44,174 nt of DNA from an uncultured Lachnospiraceae bacterium (GCA_910589105.1 CAJUST010000020.1:1-44174); one strand, 5' to 3'; positions 32,795-41,571 are shown, counted from the first letter of the stretch. Notes: generated by a model not told the origin, from the sequence alone. Numbers and translations: made by a program.

Positions 32795-32821
32795 TTAGCA
32801 CTCATCTATTGACAGTGCTAA
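32795..32821 (+). promoter_or_regulatory. CIRCE operator (HrcA site) of clpB
   Basis: TTAGCACTC, nine bases, then CAGTGCTAA: the CIRCE inverted repeat with one base off consensus (C for G at the start of the right arm). It overlaps the clpB -35 box, so bound HrcA would block RNA polymerase. hrcA itself is not in the window. Confidence 0.92.
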
Positions 32822-32837
32822 CAATCGGCGCTATATT
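32809..32837 (+). promoter_or_regulatory. clpB promoter
   Basis: Consensus TTGACA at 32809 and TATATT at 32832 with a 17-base spacer; the -35 lies within the CIRCE element. Confidence 0.88.
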
Positions 32838-32916
32838 GCAATTAAGCAATCAAATATGAATATTCCTTGCCATGGGGCACAGAATATTCACAGGTTTCAT
32901 GTTAGGAGGCGTCTTT

Positions 32917-35502
32917 ATGAACATACAAAAATTTACACAAAAATCAATCGAAGCCATAAACGACTGTGAAAAATTAGCATACGAATACGGCAATCAGGAA
33001 ATTGAGCAAGAGCATTTACTCACAGCCCTAATGCGTCAGCCGGACGGCCTGATTCAAAAAATGATAGAAAAAATGGAGATTAATAAAGACCATTTTACCG
33101 ACAACGTGATCCGTCATTTAGAAAAGCGCACGAAAGTTTCCGGCGGCCAGATTTACATTGGGCAGGCATTAAACAAAGTCCTTCTAAGCGCCGAAGACGA
33201 AGCGAAACAAATGGGGGACGAATATGTATCCGTAGAGCATTTATTCCTGTCTTTAATCAAACACCCTAATTCTGCCATTAAAGAATTATTCAAAGAATAT
33301 GGAATTACAAGAGACCGTTTTCTTTCGGCATTGTCTACCGTAAGAGGCAATCAGCGCGTAACCTCAGACAATCCGGAAGCGACGTATGATACATTGGAAA
33401 AATATGCTTATGATTTAGTAGAGCGCGCCAAGAATCAAAAATTAGACCCAGTTATCGGGCGGGATTCCGAAATCCGAAACGTAGTCCGGATATTATCCCG
33501 AAAGACTAAAAACAACCCTGTCTTAATCGGGGAGCCCGGCGTCGGCAAAACAGCCGTTGTCGAAGGGTTAGCGCAGAGGATTGTCCGCGGCGACGTGCCC
33601 GAAGGGTTAAAAGACAAAAAACTCTTTGCTCTGGACATGGGCGCATTAGTTGCCGGAGCCAAATATCGGGGTGAATTTGAAGAACGCCTAAAAGCTGTTT
33701 TAGACGAAGTGAAAAAATCCGACGGACAGATTATCTTGTTTATCGACGAGCTTCATACCATCGTAGGCGCAGGCAAAACCGACGGCGCAATGGATGCAGG
33801 GAATATGTTAAAACCTATGCTTGCCAGAGGAGAGCTGCACTGCATAGGCGCAACCACGCTTGACGAATACCGCCAGTATATTGAAAAAGACGCCGCCCTA
33901 GAACGCAGGTTCCAGCCTGTAATGGTAGACGAGCCAACTGTAGAGGACGCCATCTCCATACTTCGGGGATTAAAAGAACGCTATGAAGTGTTCCATGGCG
34001 TAAAAATTGCAGACGCCGCGCTTGTCTCCGCCGCCGTATTGTCGAACCGTTATATTTCCGACCGTTTTTTGCCGGATAAAGCGATTGACCTTGTTGACGA
34101 AGCCTGCGCATTAATCAAAACGGAATTGGATTCCATGCCGGCTGAATTAGATGAGCTTAACCGCCGCATTATGCAGTTAGAAATCGAAGAAACAGCCTTA
34201 AAAAAAGAAACCGACCGTTTAAGCATGGACCGCCTGAACGCGCTGCAAAAAGAACTTGCCGAATTAAAAGATGAATTTGCCGTCAAAAAAGCGCAGTGGG
34301 ACAATGAAAAAACATCTGTCGAGCATGTACAAAAACTGCGGGAAGAATTAGAGCGTTTAAAATCCGAAATAAAACAGGCGCAGCAAAATTATGACTTAGA
34401 AAAAGCCGCCGAGCTTCAATACGGCAGGCTTCCACAAGTTCAAAAACAACTGGAAATAGAAGAAGCAAAGACAAAAAAAGAGGAACTTTCCCTCGTACAT
34501 GAAAATGTCAGCGAAGAAGAAATCGCCAGAATCATTTCCCGCTGGACAGGAATCCCCGTTGCAAAACTAACCGAAAGCGAACGGAACAAGACGCTTCATT
34601 TAGACGATGAACTCCATAGACGCGTCATCGGCCAAGATGACGGCGTCACCAAAGTGGCAGAAGCGATTATCCGTTCCAAAGCAGGCATTAAAGATCCGAC
34701 AAAGCCCATTGGATCATTCCTGTTTTTAGGGCCTACAGGCGTTGGCAAAACAGAGCTTGCTAAAGCGCTTGCCGAAAGCCTGTTTGATGATGAAAGTAAC
34801 ATGGCGCGTTTGGATATGTCGGAATATATGGAAAAATACTCCGTATCCCGCTTAATCGGGGCGCCTCCCGGATATGTCGGGTACGATGAAGGAGGCCAGC
34901 TAACCGAAGCCGTCCGCAGAAAACCCTATTCCGTCGTGTTGTTTGACGAAGTGGAAAAAGCCCATCCCGATGTATTTAATGTCTTGCTTCAGGTTTTAGA
35001 CGATGGGCGCATTACAGATTCCCAAGGCAGGACTGTCGATTTTAAAAACACAATTATCATAATGACTTCCAATTTGGGTTCTTCTTATTTGTTAGAGCAT
35101 ATCGAAGCAGACGGTGAGATCCGCCCAGAAGTGGAAGAAGCCGTTATGAACGAATTGCGGGCAAATTTCCGTCCTGAATTTTTAAACCGGCTGGACGAAA
35201 TCATTCTGTTTAAGCCGTTGACAAAACACAATATCGGTTCCATTATCCGTCTGCTTATGGAAGAATTAAACCACAGGTTAAAAGACAGGGAAATTAAAGT
35301 GGAACTTAGCCATGCCGCAGAAACTTACATTGTCGAACACGGCTACGACCCAATATTTGGCGCAAGGCCCCTCAAGCGCTTCTTGCAAAAACATGTGGAA
35401 ACCTTATCTGCAAAACTAATCCTTTCAGACAAAGTAAAAAGCGGGGATACCATATGGATCGATCTCAAAGGCGAGACGCTGTATGCAGACGTAAAAGCAT
35501 AA
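32917..35502 (+). CDS. clpB: ATP-dependent disaggregase ClpB
   Basis: 861-residue hexameric Hsp100 chaperone that, with DnaK, pulls proteins out of aggregates. Start at 32917 after TTAGGAGG. N-domain with two repeats (~1-145); first AAA+ ring with Walker A GEPGVGKTA (~205), RGEFEERLKAVL and LFIDELHT; the coiled-coil middle domain (~400-520), which distinguishes ClpB from ClpC/ClpA; second AAA+ with GPTGVGKTELAK (~605), GAPPGYVGYDEGG pore loop and VVLFDEVEKAHPDVFN; C-domain with FGARPLKRFLQ. Length matches the family. Expression is expected to rise on heat shock through CIRCE. Base usage is richer in CC/GC-type codons than its neighbours, perhaps from high expression. Confidence 0.98.
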   Translation: MNIQKFTQKSIEAINDCEKLAYEYGNQEIEQEHLLTALMRQPDGLIQKMIEKMEINKDHFTDNVIRHLEKRTKVSGGQIYIGQALNKVLLSAEDEAKQMGDEYVSVEHLFLSLIKHPNSAIKELFKEYGITRDRFLSALSTVRGNQRVTSDNPEATYDTLEKYAYDLVERAKNQKLDPVIGRDSEIRNVVRILSRKTKNNPVLIGEPGVGKTAVVEGLAQRIVRGDVPEGLKDKKLFALDMGALVAGAKYRGEFEERLKAVLDEVKKSDGQIILFIDELHTIVGAGKTDGAMDAGNMLKPMLARGELHCIGATTLDEYRQYIEKDAALERRFQPVMVDEPTVEDAISILRGLKERYEVFHGVKIADAALVSAAVLSNRYISDRFLPDKAIDLVDEACALIKTELDSMPAELDELNRRIMQLEIEETALKKETDRLSMDRLNALQKELAELKDEFAVKKAQWDNEKTSVEHVQKLREELERLKSEIKQAQQNYDLEKAAELQYGRLPQVQKQLEIEEAKTKKEELSLVHENVSEEEIARIISRWTGIPVAKLTESERNKTLHLDDELHRRVIGQDDGVTKVAEAIIRSKAGIKDPTKPIGSFLFLGPTGVGKTELAKALAESLFDDESNMARLDMSEYMEKYSVSRLIGAPPGYVGYDEGGQLTEAVRRKPYSVVLFDEVEKAHPDVFNVLLQVLDDGRITDSQGRTVDFKNTIIIMTSNLGSSYLLEHIEADGEIRPEVEEAVMNELRANFRPEFLNRLDEIILFKPLTKHNIGSIIRLLMEELNHRLKDREIKVELSHAAETYIVEHGYDPIFGARPLKRFLQKHVETLSAKLILSDKVKSGDTIWIDLKGETLYADVKA

Positions 35503-35588
35503 ATAGAACTGCCGTTGGAAAGAAAACGCCACATGTTTCCTGCGTCATCTGCATATAGTATCCTAAGAGAAGAAAAAGCAGTGAGTAT

Positions 35589-36287
35589 ATGAAAAAATTA
35601 CGGAATTTTTTATTGGGCATGGATCTCCTATTTGTATGTATCCTAGCAGGCAAATTTGCAGAAAACAGTATGCTGCAAATGGTAGACGGAAAAGCGAAAA
35701 CCGTTTCCGATGCCAGCGCAAGGGATTTGGACAAGAAAAAAGTGGCGTTAACCTTTGATGACGGCCCCAATATAAACTATACAGAAATGCTGTTAGACGG
35801 ACTAAAAGAGCGTGGTGTACATGCCACGTTCTTTTTGTTGGGAAAAGAAGTGGAAAAGTCGCCTGAAATTGTCAAAAAAATGTATAAAGACGGGCATTTG
35901 ATTGGAAACCATTCCTATGAACATGTCAATTTAAGTAATTTAAGCGATGAGGCCGCTATTTTGCAGGTTGATAAAACAAACGAGGCGATTTACAAAGTGA
36001 CCGGAGAATATCCGGAATATATCCGCCCGCCCTTTGGATGTTGGAAAAGCAATCTTGATTATCAAACAAAGATGATTGAAGTGTTATGGAATGTCGATCC
36101 GCTGGACTGGAAAACCAATAATGCAGATGCGGTTGCTTCGCGTATTTTAAAAAATGTTCAGGAAGATGACATTATTTTGCTGCATGATGCATCTGAATCT
36201 TCTGTAAATGCGGCATTTCAGATTATAGATAAACTGAAAAAAGACGGATATGAGTTTGTGACGGTAGACGAGATCCTATTTAATTGA
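35589..36287 (+). CDS. Polysaccharide deacetylase (NodB domain), membrane-anchored or secreted
   Basis: 232-residue family 4 carbohydrate esterase, probably de-N-acetylating peptidoglycan or another wall glycan outside the cell. An N-terminal hydrophobic segment (NFLLGMDLLFVCILAGKFA) anchors or exports it. NodB motifs in order: TFDDGP (~54-59, metal Asp), HSYEH (~108-112, metal His pair), RPPFG, DPLDWK and LLHD with catalytic His. The start is 86 bases after clpB with a weak ribosome site (GCAGTGAG). Length and architecture resemble PdaA/PgdA-type single-domain enzymes; the substrate cannot be fixed. Confidence 0.92.
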   Translation: MKKLRNFLLGMDLLFVCILAGKFAENSMLQMVDGKAKTVSDASARDLDKKKVALTFDDGPNINYTEMLLDGLKERGVHATFFLLGKEVEKSPEIVKKMYKDGHLIGNHSYEHVNLSNLSDEAAILQVDKTNEAIYKVTGEYPEYIRPPFGCWKSNLDYQTKMIEVLWNVDPLDWKTNNADAVASRILKNVQEDDIILLHDASESSVNAAFQIIDKLKKDGYEFVTVDEILFN

Positions 36288-36292
36288 AAGTC

Positions 36293-36328
36293 GATTGGAT
36301 TTAAACAGAGGATACAATCAATTTTTTC
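36293..36328 (+). terminator. Weak terminator after the deacetylase gene
   Basis: GATTGGAT (36293-36300) pairs with ATACAATC (36312-36319) with one mismatch, followed by AATTTTTT. Confidence 0.5.
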
Positions 36329-36491
36329 TTCTGTAAAACCGCATAGCAGAGGAAAAGATCAAAAAATGATTTCAGCGGGGGAATAAGTGTGGTATTATAT
36401 GAAAGACAGCGCTGATTCAAATGATTCAAATTCATATGAATGCGGCAAACCCATAGAAACCGTTGTTTCAGGAAAGGCGGAAGGACATTTT

Positions 36492-36935
36492 ATGATTCGG
36501 ATTATGTGTAAAGATGACATTGAGCAGGCGGCTAAGATATGGCTCGATACGAATTTGCAGGCGCATTCATTTATTTCCCCAAACTATTGGAAAGACCATC
36601 TAAAACTTGTAAAAGAATTATTGTTACAAGCGCAGACATATATTTATTTGGATGACATAAGCCAAGAGATGCAAGGGTTTATTGGATTGGATGCGGAATA
36701 TATCGCCGGAATTTTTGTGTGTGGCGGTTCTCAGTCCCATGGGATTGGGAAGCGGCTTTTAGATTATGTAAAGCGTCAGCATACGCAGCTTTCTCTGCAT
36801 GTGTATCAAAAGAATATCCGCGCCATAAAGTTTTACCAAAGGGAAAATTTTAAGATTCACTCGGAGCTGATAGATGCGGATACAGGTGAAAAAGAATACT
36901 GTATGACATGGACGCAGGAAAAGAATGAGAGTTAG
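36492..36935 (+). CDS. GNAT-family N-acetyltransferase
   Basis: 147-residue acetyl-CoA-dependent acyltransferase, similar in length and layout to E. coli YjaB. The start at 36492 is preferred: GGAAGGAC lies 8 bases upstream and the GNAT fold begins at once (IRIMCKDDIEQAAKIWL). An in-frame GTG at 36387 would add a 35-residue low-complexity stretch (KDSADSNDSNSYE). The acetyl-CoA pyrophosphate loop is SHGIGKRLLDY (in place of the usual Q/RxxGxG/A), followed by LHVYQKNIRAIKFYQRENF. Substrate unknown. Confidence 0.85.
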   Translation: MIRIMCKDDIEQAAKIWLDTNLQAHSFISPNYWKDHLKLVKELLLQAQTYIYLDDISQEMQGFIGLDAEYIAGIFVCGGSQSHGIGKRLLDYVKRQHTQLSLHVYQKNIRAIKFYQRENFKIHSELIDADTGEKEYCMTWTQEKNES

Positions 36936-37125
36936 CTTCACAAGATTTTTTCGAATAGTTTTTGTGCTTTTTGCCCTGTTTTTAGCTGATTTCATAAAAG
37001 CAGGGAGCGTATCGAGCCCTATTTTTTCAGACGAAAATCCGGCTGGATCGTTTTTGGGGGAGCTTAAATGCTTAATTAAAGCAGACAGATGCAGACGGTT
37101 TAACGCCCATATGGGTTTGTTTTAA
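36925..37125 (+). CDS. Possible small exported peptide (doubtful)
   Basis: 66 codons starting inside the last codons of the acetyltransferase gene (11-base overlap), with AGGA five bases upstream. The predicted product has a basic start and a hydrophobic stretch (RFFRIVFVLFALFLADFIKAG) like a signal peptide, then about 40 residues with two Cys. There is no recognisable family, so it may be chance reading through a degenerate region. Confidence 0.25.
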   Translation: MRVSFTRFFRIVFVLFALFLADFIKAGSVSSPIFSDENPAGSFLGELKCLIKADRCRRFNAHMGLF

Positions 37126-37378
37126 AATGTAAGTTAAAATCCAGAGTTCCTATCCAAAAAAGGGATCTGCCTTTTGGATTTCTCCAATCGAGTTGGCGTT
37201 TATGGCGCTTTCGAATTTTACGGTTATAAAGCCTGAGATTTTCTGCATCTTTATATAAGCCGGAAGCTCCATAAATTTTTATTATTTCATCTGAAAATGC
37301 TCTTTCAAATATCTTAGGACGCAGGAGAATCCTGTTTCTTTCTAACTATATTATACCATAAAACCCCTGAAAATACAA
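37105..37378 (-). other. Noncoding or remnant region transcribed from an orphan promoter
   Basis: The gap 36936-37438 holds no confident gene. On the minus strand a strong promoter (37350-37378) points into about 78 open codons without a start codon (37347 down to ~37105), whose translation is rich in Lys/Arg (NRKIRKRHKRQLDWRNPKGRS). A 40-codon ATG frame also exists but lacks a ribosome site. It could be a gene remnant, a small protein with an unusual start, or an RNA. A hairpin ATCCAAAA...TTTTGGAT lies at 37152-37179. Confidence 0.35.
37350..37378 (-). promoter_or_regulatory. Strong orphan promoter
   Basis: On the minus strand TTGTAT (37373-37378), 17 bases, then consensus TATAAT (37350-37355) preceded by TG one base upstream. 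No supported gene follows. It is divergent from the promoter at 37382. Confidence 0.65.
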
Positions 37379-37381
37379 GAC

Positions 37382-37410
37382 TAGACCCTCTGCGCAGCCA
37401 ATGCTATAAT
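37382..37410 (+). promoter_or_regulatory. Promoter of the DUF6323-like gene pair
   Basis: TAGACC at 37382, 17 bases, consensus TATAAT at 37405 with TG one base upstream (extended -10). Confidence 0.7.
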
Positions 37411-37438
37411 CTAAAAAATAAAAGCGGGAGGAATGCTC

Positions 37439-37972
37439 TTGGATAAAAACTGGATTATGCAATTACAGCGGCAAACCCAATTAACAAAGGTCATTGAAAC
37501 GAATCAAACCACAAAACAATATGGGTTAAGCCTGACCGAAGAAGAAGCAAAACTAATCGTAACGGAACGGGTCAATACGCTAAAAGTTCAAAAACGCGTA
37601 GAATTTGGCGAAGGGATTACGCCCAAAATCATCTTTGAATTTTGCGATTCTGATTTTATTGACCAGAATAATTATGTAGAGACAATTATTCGCTTACAGG
37701 AAATTTTTTATCTCTACAAAAATGAAATGATGGACGAAATTTCTGATGATGAGCTGCTTCATTTTATGCGGGAACAATTTGAAACTGTCTGTTTTGGAGA
37801 TTTGGAGTACCTTGAAGGCGCATGTTTAGCTGTTTTTTCACAAGCAGTCCGCGCCGGATACAGAGGCTATCAGGAATCAGAGGGCAGAGGCGAATACGCT
37901 GCTTTTGATGAAGTGAAAAGATGGGATTACGATTTGTATTATGAAACGCTGAAGGAACTTTTATGGAGGTAA
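37439..37972 (+). CDS. Uncharacterised protein, DUF6323-like
   Basis: 177-residue soluble acidic protein of unknown function. GGGAGG (37426-37431) fits best with a TTG start at 37439; the ATG at 37433 is only one base away from the site. The most conserved-looking part is IIRLQEIFYLYKNEMMDEISDDELLHFMREQFETVCFGDLEYLEGACL, which I associate from memory with DUF6323; this is unverified. No motif for an enzyme is visible. The next gene starts 5 bases after the stop, so the two products are made together. Confidence 0.78.
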   Translation: MDKNWIMQLQRQTQLTKVIETNQTTKQYGLSLTEEEAKLIVTERVNTLKVQKRVEFGEGITPKIIFEFCDSDFIDQNNYVETIIRLQEIFYLYKNEMMDEISDDELLHFMREQFETVCFGDLEYLEGACLAVFSQAVRAGYRGYQESEGRGEYAAFDEVKRWDYDLYYETLKELLWR

Positions 37973-37977
37973 TGCAA

Positions 37978-38682
37978 ATGAATTACGAAATGGAAGAACT
38001 TCTTCCCATCGTGGGGAAATTAGCAGGGCAATACACATCGAACGAAAGCGGGTCTGTCACATATGAAACCGCAAATCAGCTTATGGGCGCTGTGATTTAT
38101 TGTATCAGAGAAACAGAAGTTCAAAATGAAATGTCTTTACAGCCCAAAACTTCCTGTTCTGCAAAACAGGCATACGAAACCGGGTATGCCTTAGCCAGAC
38201 AAAAAGTAAAGCAGGCGCTGTGTCTTTACAACGAGATTACGCAGGAATTTGAATCCTACGGAAACCAATGTATCAAAGACGTAATTCAAACAGGAATGCC
38301 GGAATTTTTCAAATGGTATGACTTAAAATTCAACCCTCAAAATGAAATTATTACTTTGGATTATCCCGTTTTAAAAGACTTGTCCGAATTTGAAGGAATT
38401 GATAAAATATACGAATACTTAATCTGCATTCAGATCGAGCAGCAATTCTTAAGCCAACTTCCAAAAGAATTTGTGGAACGCGCGCTAAAGTCACAAGGGA
38501 TTCCGGCGCGGGATCAGATGGACAATCTTTGCGAAACCGTTATTTCCTTCATAATAGATAATTCAAAAATGCAGCAGATTTCGGAAAATGATTGTGTAAA
38601 AACTTCTAGTTTACAGGAGTATTTAAAACCTGCGCTCCAAAATGCAAGATACCGGCGCGCCCATCGGGAAGAACCGTGTTAA
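37978..38682 (+). CDS. Uncharacterised protein, possibly DUF6179
   Basis: 234-residue soluble, largely helical protein of unknown function. The start at 37978 is 8 bases after TGGAGG, which itself overlaps the end of the previous gene; earlier ATGs at 37963 and 37972 are too close. It opens NYEMEELLPIVGKLAGQYTSNESGSVTYETANQLMGAVIYCI and has AYETGYALARQKVKQALCLYNEI in the middle; the C-terminus is basic and ends in Cys. It resembles DUF6179 proteins that I recall as partners of DUF6323, but here it is shorter. No signal peptide or membrane helix. Confidence 0.75.
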   Translation: MNYEMEELLPIVGKLAGQYTSNESGSVTYETANQLMGAVIYCIRETEVQNEMSLQPKTSCSAKQAYETGYALARQKVKQALCLYNEITQEFESYGNQCIKDVIQTGMPEFFKWYDLKFNPQNEIITLDYPVLKDLSEFEGIDKIYEYLICIQIEQQFLSQLPKEFVERALKSQGIPARDQMDNLCETVISFIIDNSKMQQISENDCVKTSSLQEYLKPALQNARYRRAHREEPC

Positions 38683-38727
38683 TGCTTGTATTTTGCTTGT
38701 TTTTTCTCTCAAATTAAGAAATACTTC

Positions 38728-38756
38728 TTGTAAAAAAACGTAAAGTCATGTATCTT
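38728..38756 (+). promoter_or_regulatory. rarA promoter
   Basis: TTGTAA at 38728 and TATCTT at 38751, spacer 17, 20 bases before the rarA start codon. Confidence 0.5.
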
Positions 38757-38776
38757 AAATTCAGGAGAATAAAACA

Positions 38777-40102
38777 ATGGACATATTTGAATACATGCGG
38801 GAACAAACGAGAGAAAGAGAGTCGCCGTTAGCGGCAAGGCTCCGTCCCTCCACGTTAGAAGAAGTGGTCGGGCAGCGGCATATTATCGGAAAAGATAAAC
38901 TGCTCTATCGGGCGATCAAAGCAGACAAACTATCGTCCGTTATTTTTTACGGGCCTCCGGGCACAGGCAAAACGACGCTTGCAAAAGTCATCGCAAATAC
39001 GACAAGCGCGGATTTTACGCAGATCAACGCTACGGCGTCCGGTAAAAAAGACATGGAAGAAGTCATACAAAAGGCGAAAGACAATCAGGGAATGTATGCG
39101 AAGAAAACGATTCTCTTTATTGATGAGATTCACAGATTCAATAAAGCCCAGCAGGATTATTTGCTTCCATTTGTCGAAGACGGCACCGTTATTTTAGTTG
39201 GGGCGACAACGGAAAACCCTTATTTTGAAGTAAATGGGGCTTTACTTTCACGTTCTATCGTCTTTGAATTAAAACATTTATCTCAGGAAGACATTAAAAC
39301 GCTTCTGTTACGCGCGGCAAATGATGTAGAGAAAGGCATGGGCGCTTATCATGCCATTATTGAAACAGACGCTTTAGATTTTTTTGCGGACATTTGTAAC
39401 GGAGACGCCAGATCAGCATTAAATGCGGTTGAGCTTGGCATTTTAACGACAGAGCGCAGTGAAGATGGCAAAATCCATATTACGCTTGACATTGCCGCAG
39501 AGTGTATCCAAAAACGTGTGTTAAAATACGATAAGTCGGGAGATAATCATTATGACACAATCTCAGCGTTTATCAAAAGCATGCGCGGCTCTAATCCGGA
39601 TGCGGCAGTTTATTATCTTGCCAAAATGCTGTATGCCGGAGAAGATATCCGTTATATTGCAAGAAGGATTATTATTTGCGCTTCAGAAGACGTTGGAATG
39701 GCAGATCCAAACGCGTTAAATATTGCAGTTTCCACTGCCATGGCAGTAGACAGGCTTGGTATGCCGGAAGCAAGAATCCCATTGGCGCAGGCCGCCATTT
39801 ATGTAGCGGCCGCTCCCAAAAGCAACGCATCGTTTCTTGCGATTGATCAGGCGCTTGACGTAGTCAAACATTTCCCGTCTGAACCCGTCCCAAGCCATTT
39901 ACAGGACGCCCATTATCAGGGAGCCGAAAAATTAGGCCGCGGAGCTGGGTATCAGTATGCGCATGACTATCCCATGCACTATGTCAGCCAGCAGTATCTG
40001 CCCGATGGAATGACCGGCATGCAGTTTTATAAACCAACCCAAAACGGCTATGAACGTCAAATCATAGAGCATTTAAAGAAATTAAAAAATCAGGAGGACT
40101 AA
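38777..40102 (+). CDS. rarA: Replication-associated recombination protein A (RarA/MgsA)
   Basis: 441-residue AAA+ ATPase related to clamp loaders and RuvB, acting at stalled replication forks. Start LAARLRPSTLEEVVGQRHIIG, Walker A GPPGTGKTTL (~58-67), Walker B LFIDEIHRFNKAQQDYLLP, sensor VGATTENPYFEVN, and the C-terminal tetramerisation domain with the family hallmark SFIKSMRGSNPDAAVYYLAKML, EDVGMADP and PLAQAAIYVAAAPKSN. AGGAG precedes the ATG. The aminotransferase follows at once (one base), so they share a transcript. Confidence 0.97.
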   Translation: MDIFEYMREQTRERESPLAARLRPSTLEEVVGQRHIIGKDKLLYRAIKADKLSSVIFYGPPGTGKTTLAKVIANTTSADFTQINATASGKKDMEEVIQKAKDNQGMYAKKTILFIDEIHRFNKAQQDYLLPFVEDGTVILVGATTENPYFEVNGALLSRSIVFELKHLSQEDIKTLLLRAANDVEKGMGAYHAIIETDALDFFADICNGDARSALNAVELGILTTERSEDGKIHITLDIAAECIQKRVLKYDKSGDNHYDTISAFIKSMRGSNPDAAVYYLAKMLYAGEDIRYIARRIIICASEDVGMADPNALNIAVSTAMAVDRLGMPEARIPLAQAAIYVAAAPKSNASFLAIDQALDVVKHFPSEPVPSHLQDAHYQGAEKLGRGAGYQYAHDYPMHYVSQQYLPDGMTGMQFYKPTQNGYERQIIEHLKKLKNQED

Positions 40103-40103
40103 C

Positions 40104-41393
40104 ATGAAATCATATCTCGAAATGACAAAAGAAGAATTATTACAGGAAAAGCAGCAGTTGGATGCAGAATATAAAAAATACCAAATGCGCGGTTTACAGC
40201 TTGATATGTCAAGAGGGAAACCTTCCGTAGAACAGCTTGATTTATCCATGGAAATGATGGACGTTTTGCACAGCGGCGTAAACCTTGCCTGTGAAGATGG
40301 CACAGATTGCCGGAATTATGGCGTGCTAGACGGGATACACGAAGCAAAAACATTGATTGGCGATATGATTGAATGTCATCCGGACAACATTATTATTTAT
40401 GGAAATTCCAGTTTAAATATTATGTATGACACGATTTCACGTTCTATGACTCACGGCGTAATGGGAAGCGTTCCATGGTGCAAACTTGACAAAGTTAAAT
40501 TTTTGTGCCCTGTGCCCGGTTATGACAGGCATTTTGCCATTACAGAACATTTTGGAATAGAAATGATAAATATACCCATGCTGCCGACAGGCCCTGACAT
40601 GGACATGGTCGAAGAACTGGTGGCAAATGACGAAGCCATCAAAGGGATCTGGTGCGTGCCCAAATATTCCAATCCGCAAGGCATCACCTATTCTGATGAA
40701 ACTGTGCGCCGTTTTGCCCGTTTAAAACCGGCGGCAAAAGATTTTAGGATTTATTGGGATAACGCTTACGGCGTGCATCATTTGTATGATTTAGATCAAG
40801 ACAATCTGGTCGAAATTTTTGCAGAATGTAAACGCGCCGGCAATCCCGATTTGGTATATAAATTCTGCTCTACGTCCAAGATCAGTTTTCCGGGCTCCGG
40901 GGTAGCCGCCATTGCAACCTCAGCAAATAACTTAGAAGACATTAGAAAACAAATGGTTGTCCAGACGATTGGCTACGACAAAGTCAACCAGCTTCGCCAT
41001 GTCCGTTTCTTTAAAGACATTTACGGCATCACAGAGCATATGAAAAAACATGCCAATATTTTACGCCCGAAATTTGAAATGGTTTTAGACATTTTGGCAA
41101 AAGAGCTGGAAGACATTGGCGCTGGAAACTGGTATTGTCCAAAAGGCGGTTATTTTATCTGTTATCAGGCATTAGAAGGATGCGCCAAAGAAATTGTTTC
41201 AAGGGCTAAAAAAGCCGGCGTTGTCATGACTCCGGCAGGCGCGCCATTCCCCTATGGCAAAGATCCAAAAGATTCCATAATCCGTATAGCGCCAACTTAT
41301 CCAAGCTTAGAAGACTTGGAAATGGCGGCAAATATTTTCGTCATCTGCGTGAAAACCGTAAGCATAGAAAAGATTTTAGAAGATCAGGCTTAA
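40104..41393 (+). CDS. AspT-type aspartate aminotransferase (PLP)
   Basis: 429-residue fold-type I aminotransferase of the Asp_aminotransf/MocR-like group (PF12897 type, as in Corynebacterium AspT) rather than classical AspC. PLP Lys259 in CSTSKISFPGSG; the N-terminal LDMSRGKPSVEQLDLS, CVPKYSNPQG, YWDNAYGVHHL and the C-terminal GAPFPYGKDPKDSIIRIAPTYP with the carboxylate-binding Arg are present. It would convert aspartate and 2-oxoglutarate to oxaloacetate and glutamate. It starts one base after rarA; AGGAGG lies in the end of rarA, so translation is coupled. Confidence 0.9.
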   Translation: MKSYLEMTKEELLQEKQQLDAEYKKYQMRGLQLDMSRGKPSVEQLDLSMEMMDVLHSGVNLACEDGTDCRNYGVLDGIHEAKTLIGDMIECHPDNIIIYGNSSLNIMYDTISRSMTHGVMGSVPWCKLDKVKFLCPVPGYDRHFAITEHFGIEMINIPMLPTGPDMDMVEELVANDEAIKGIWCVPKYSNPQGITYSDETVRRFARLKPAAKDFRIYWDNAYGVHHLYDLDQDNLVEIFAECKRAGNPDLVYKFCSTSKISFPGSGVAAIATSANNLEDIRKQMVVQTIGYDKVNQLRHVRFFKDIYGITEHMKKHANILRPKFEMVLDILAKELEDIGAGNWYCPKGGYFICYQALEGCAKEIVSRAKKAGVVMTPAGAPFPYGKDPKDSIIRIAPTYPSLEDLEMAANIFVICVKTVSIEKILEDQA

Positions 41394-41433
41394 AATTAAA
41401 AACGCAGAGTAAGTTTATTTGTCAAGCAGGCAT

Positions 41434-41550
41434 AACTGCTGAAGTAAAACTAAAATGACAGGAAAGAGAAAAACGTAGGCTCAGATTTTAGCCAAATAGC
41501 CTTAATTGTAGAAGCAAAAACAGGAAAGAGAAAATGTAGACTAAGATTTT
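41434..41550. repeat. Imperfect 62-bp direct repeat upstream of galT
   Basis: ACAGGAAAGAGAAAA followed by GTAGnCTnAGATTTT occurs at 41458-41489 and again at 41520-41550 (period 62). The similarity extends leftward (CTGAAGTAAAAC against GTAGAAGCAAAA) with a small gap. It lies between the aminotransferase and galT, where no gene is seen. Confidence 0.75.
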
Positions 41551-41557
41551 GTTATAA

Positions 41558-41571
41558 ACAAGTATACTTGT
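41558..41571. promoter_or_regulatory. 14-bp perfect palindrome before galT (operator candidate)
   Basis: ACAAGTATACTTGT reads the same on both strands and lies 35 bases before the galT start. The GTATAC core fits GntR/HutC-type operators (GTnTAnAC). Which protein binds is unknown; no regulator gene is nearby. No convincing -35/-10 pair was found beside it. Confidence 0.5.

Noticed and set aside
37130..37350. Insertion-sequence remnant
   Set aside because: The basic open frame on the minus strand might be a transposase piece, but I see no terminal inverted repeats, target duplication or recognisable transposase motif.
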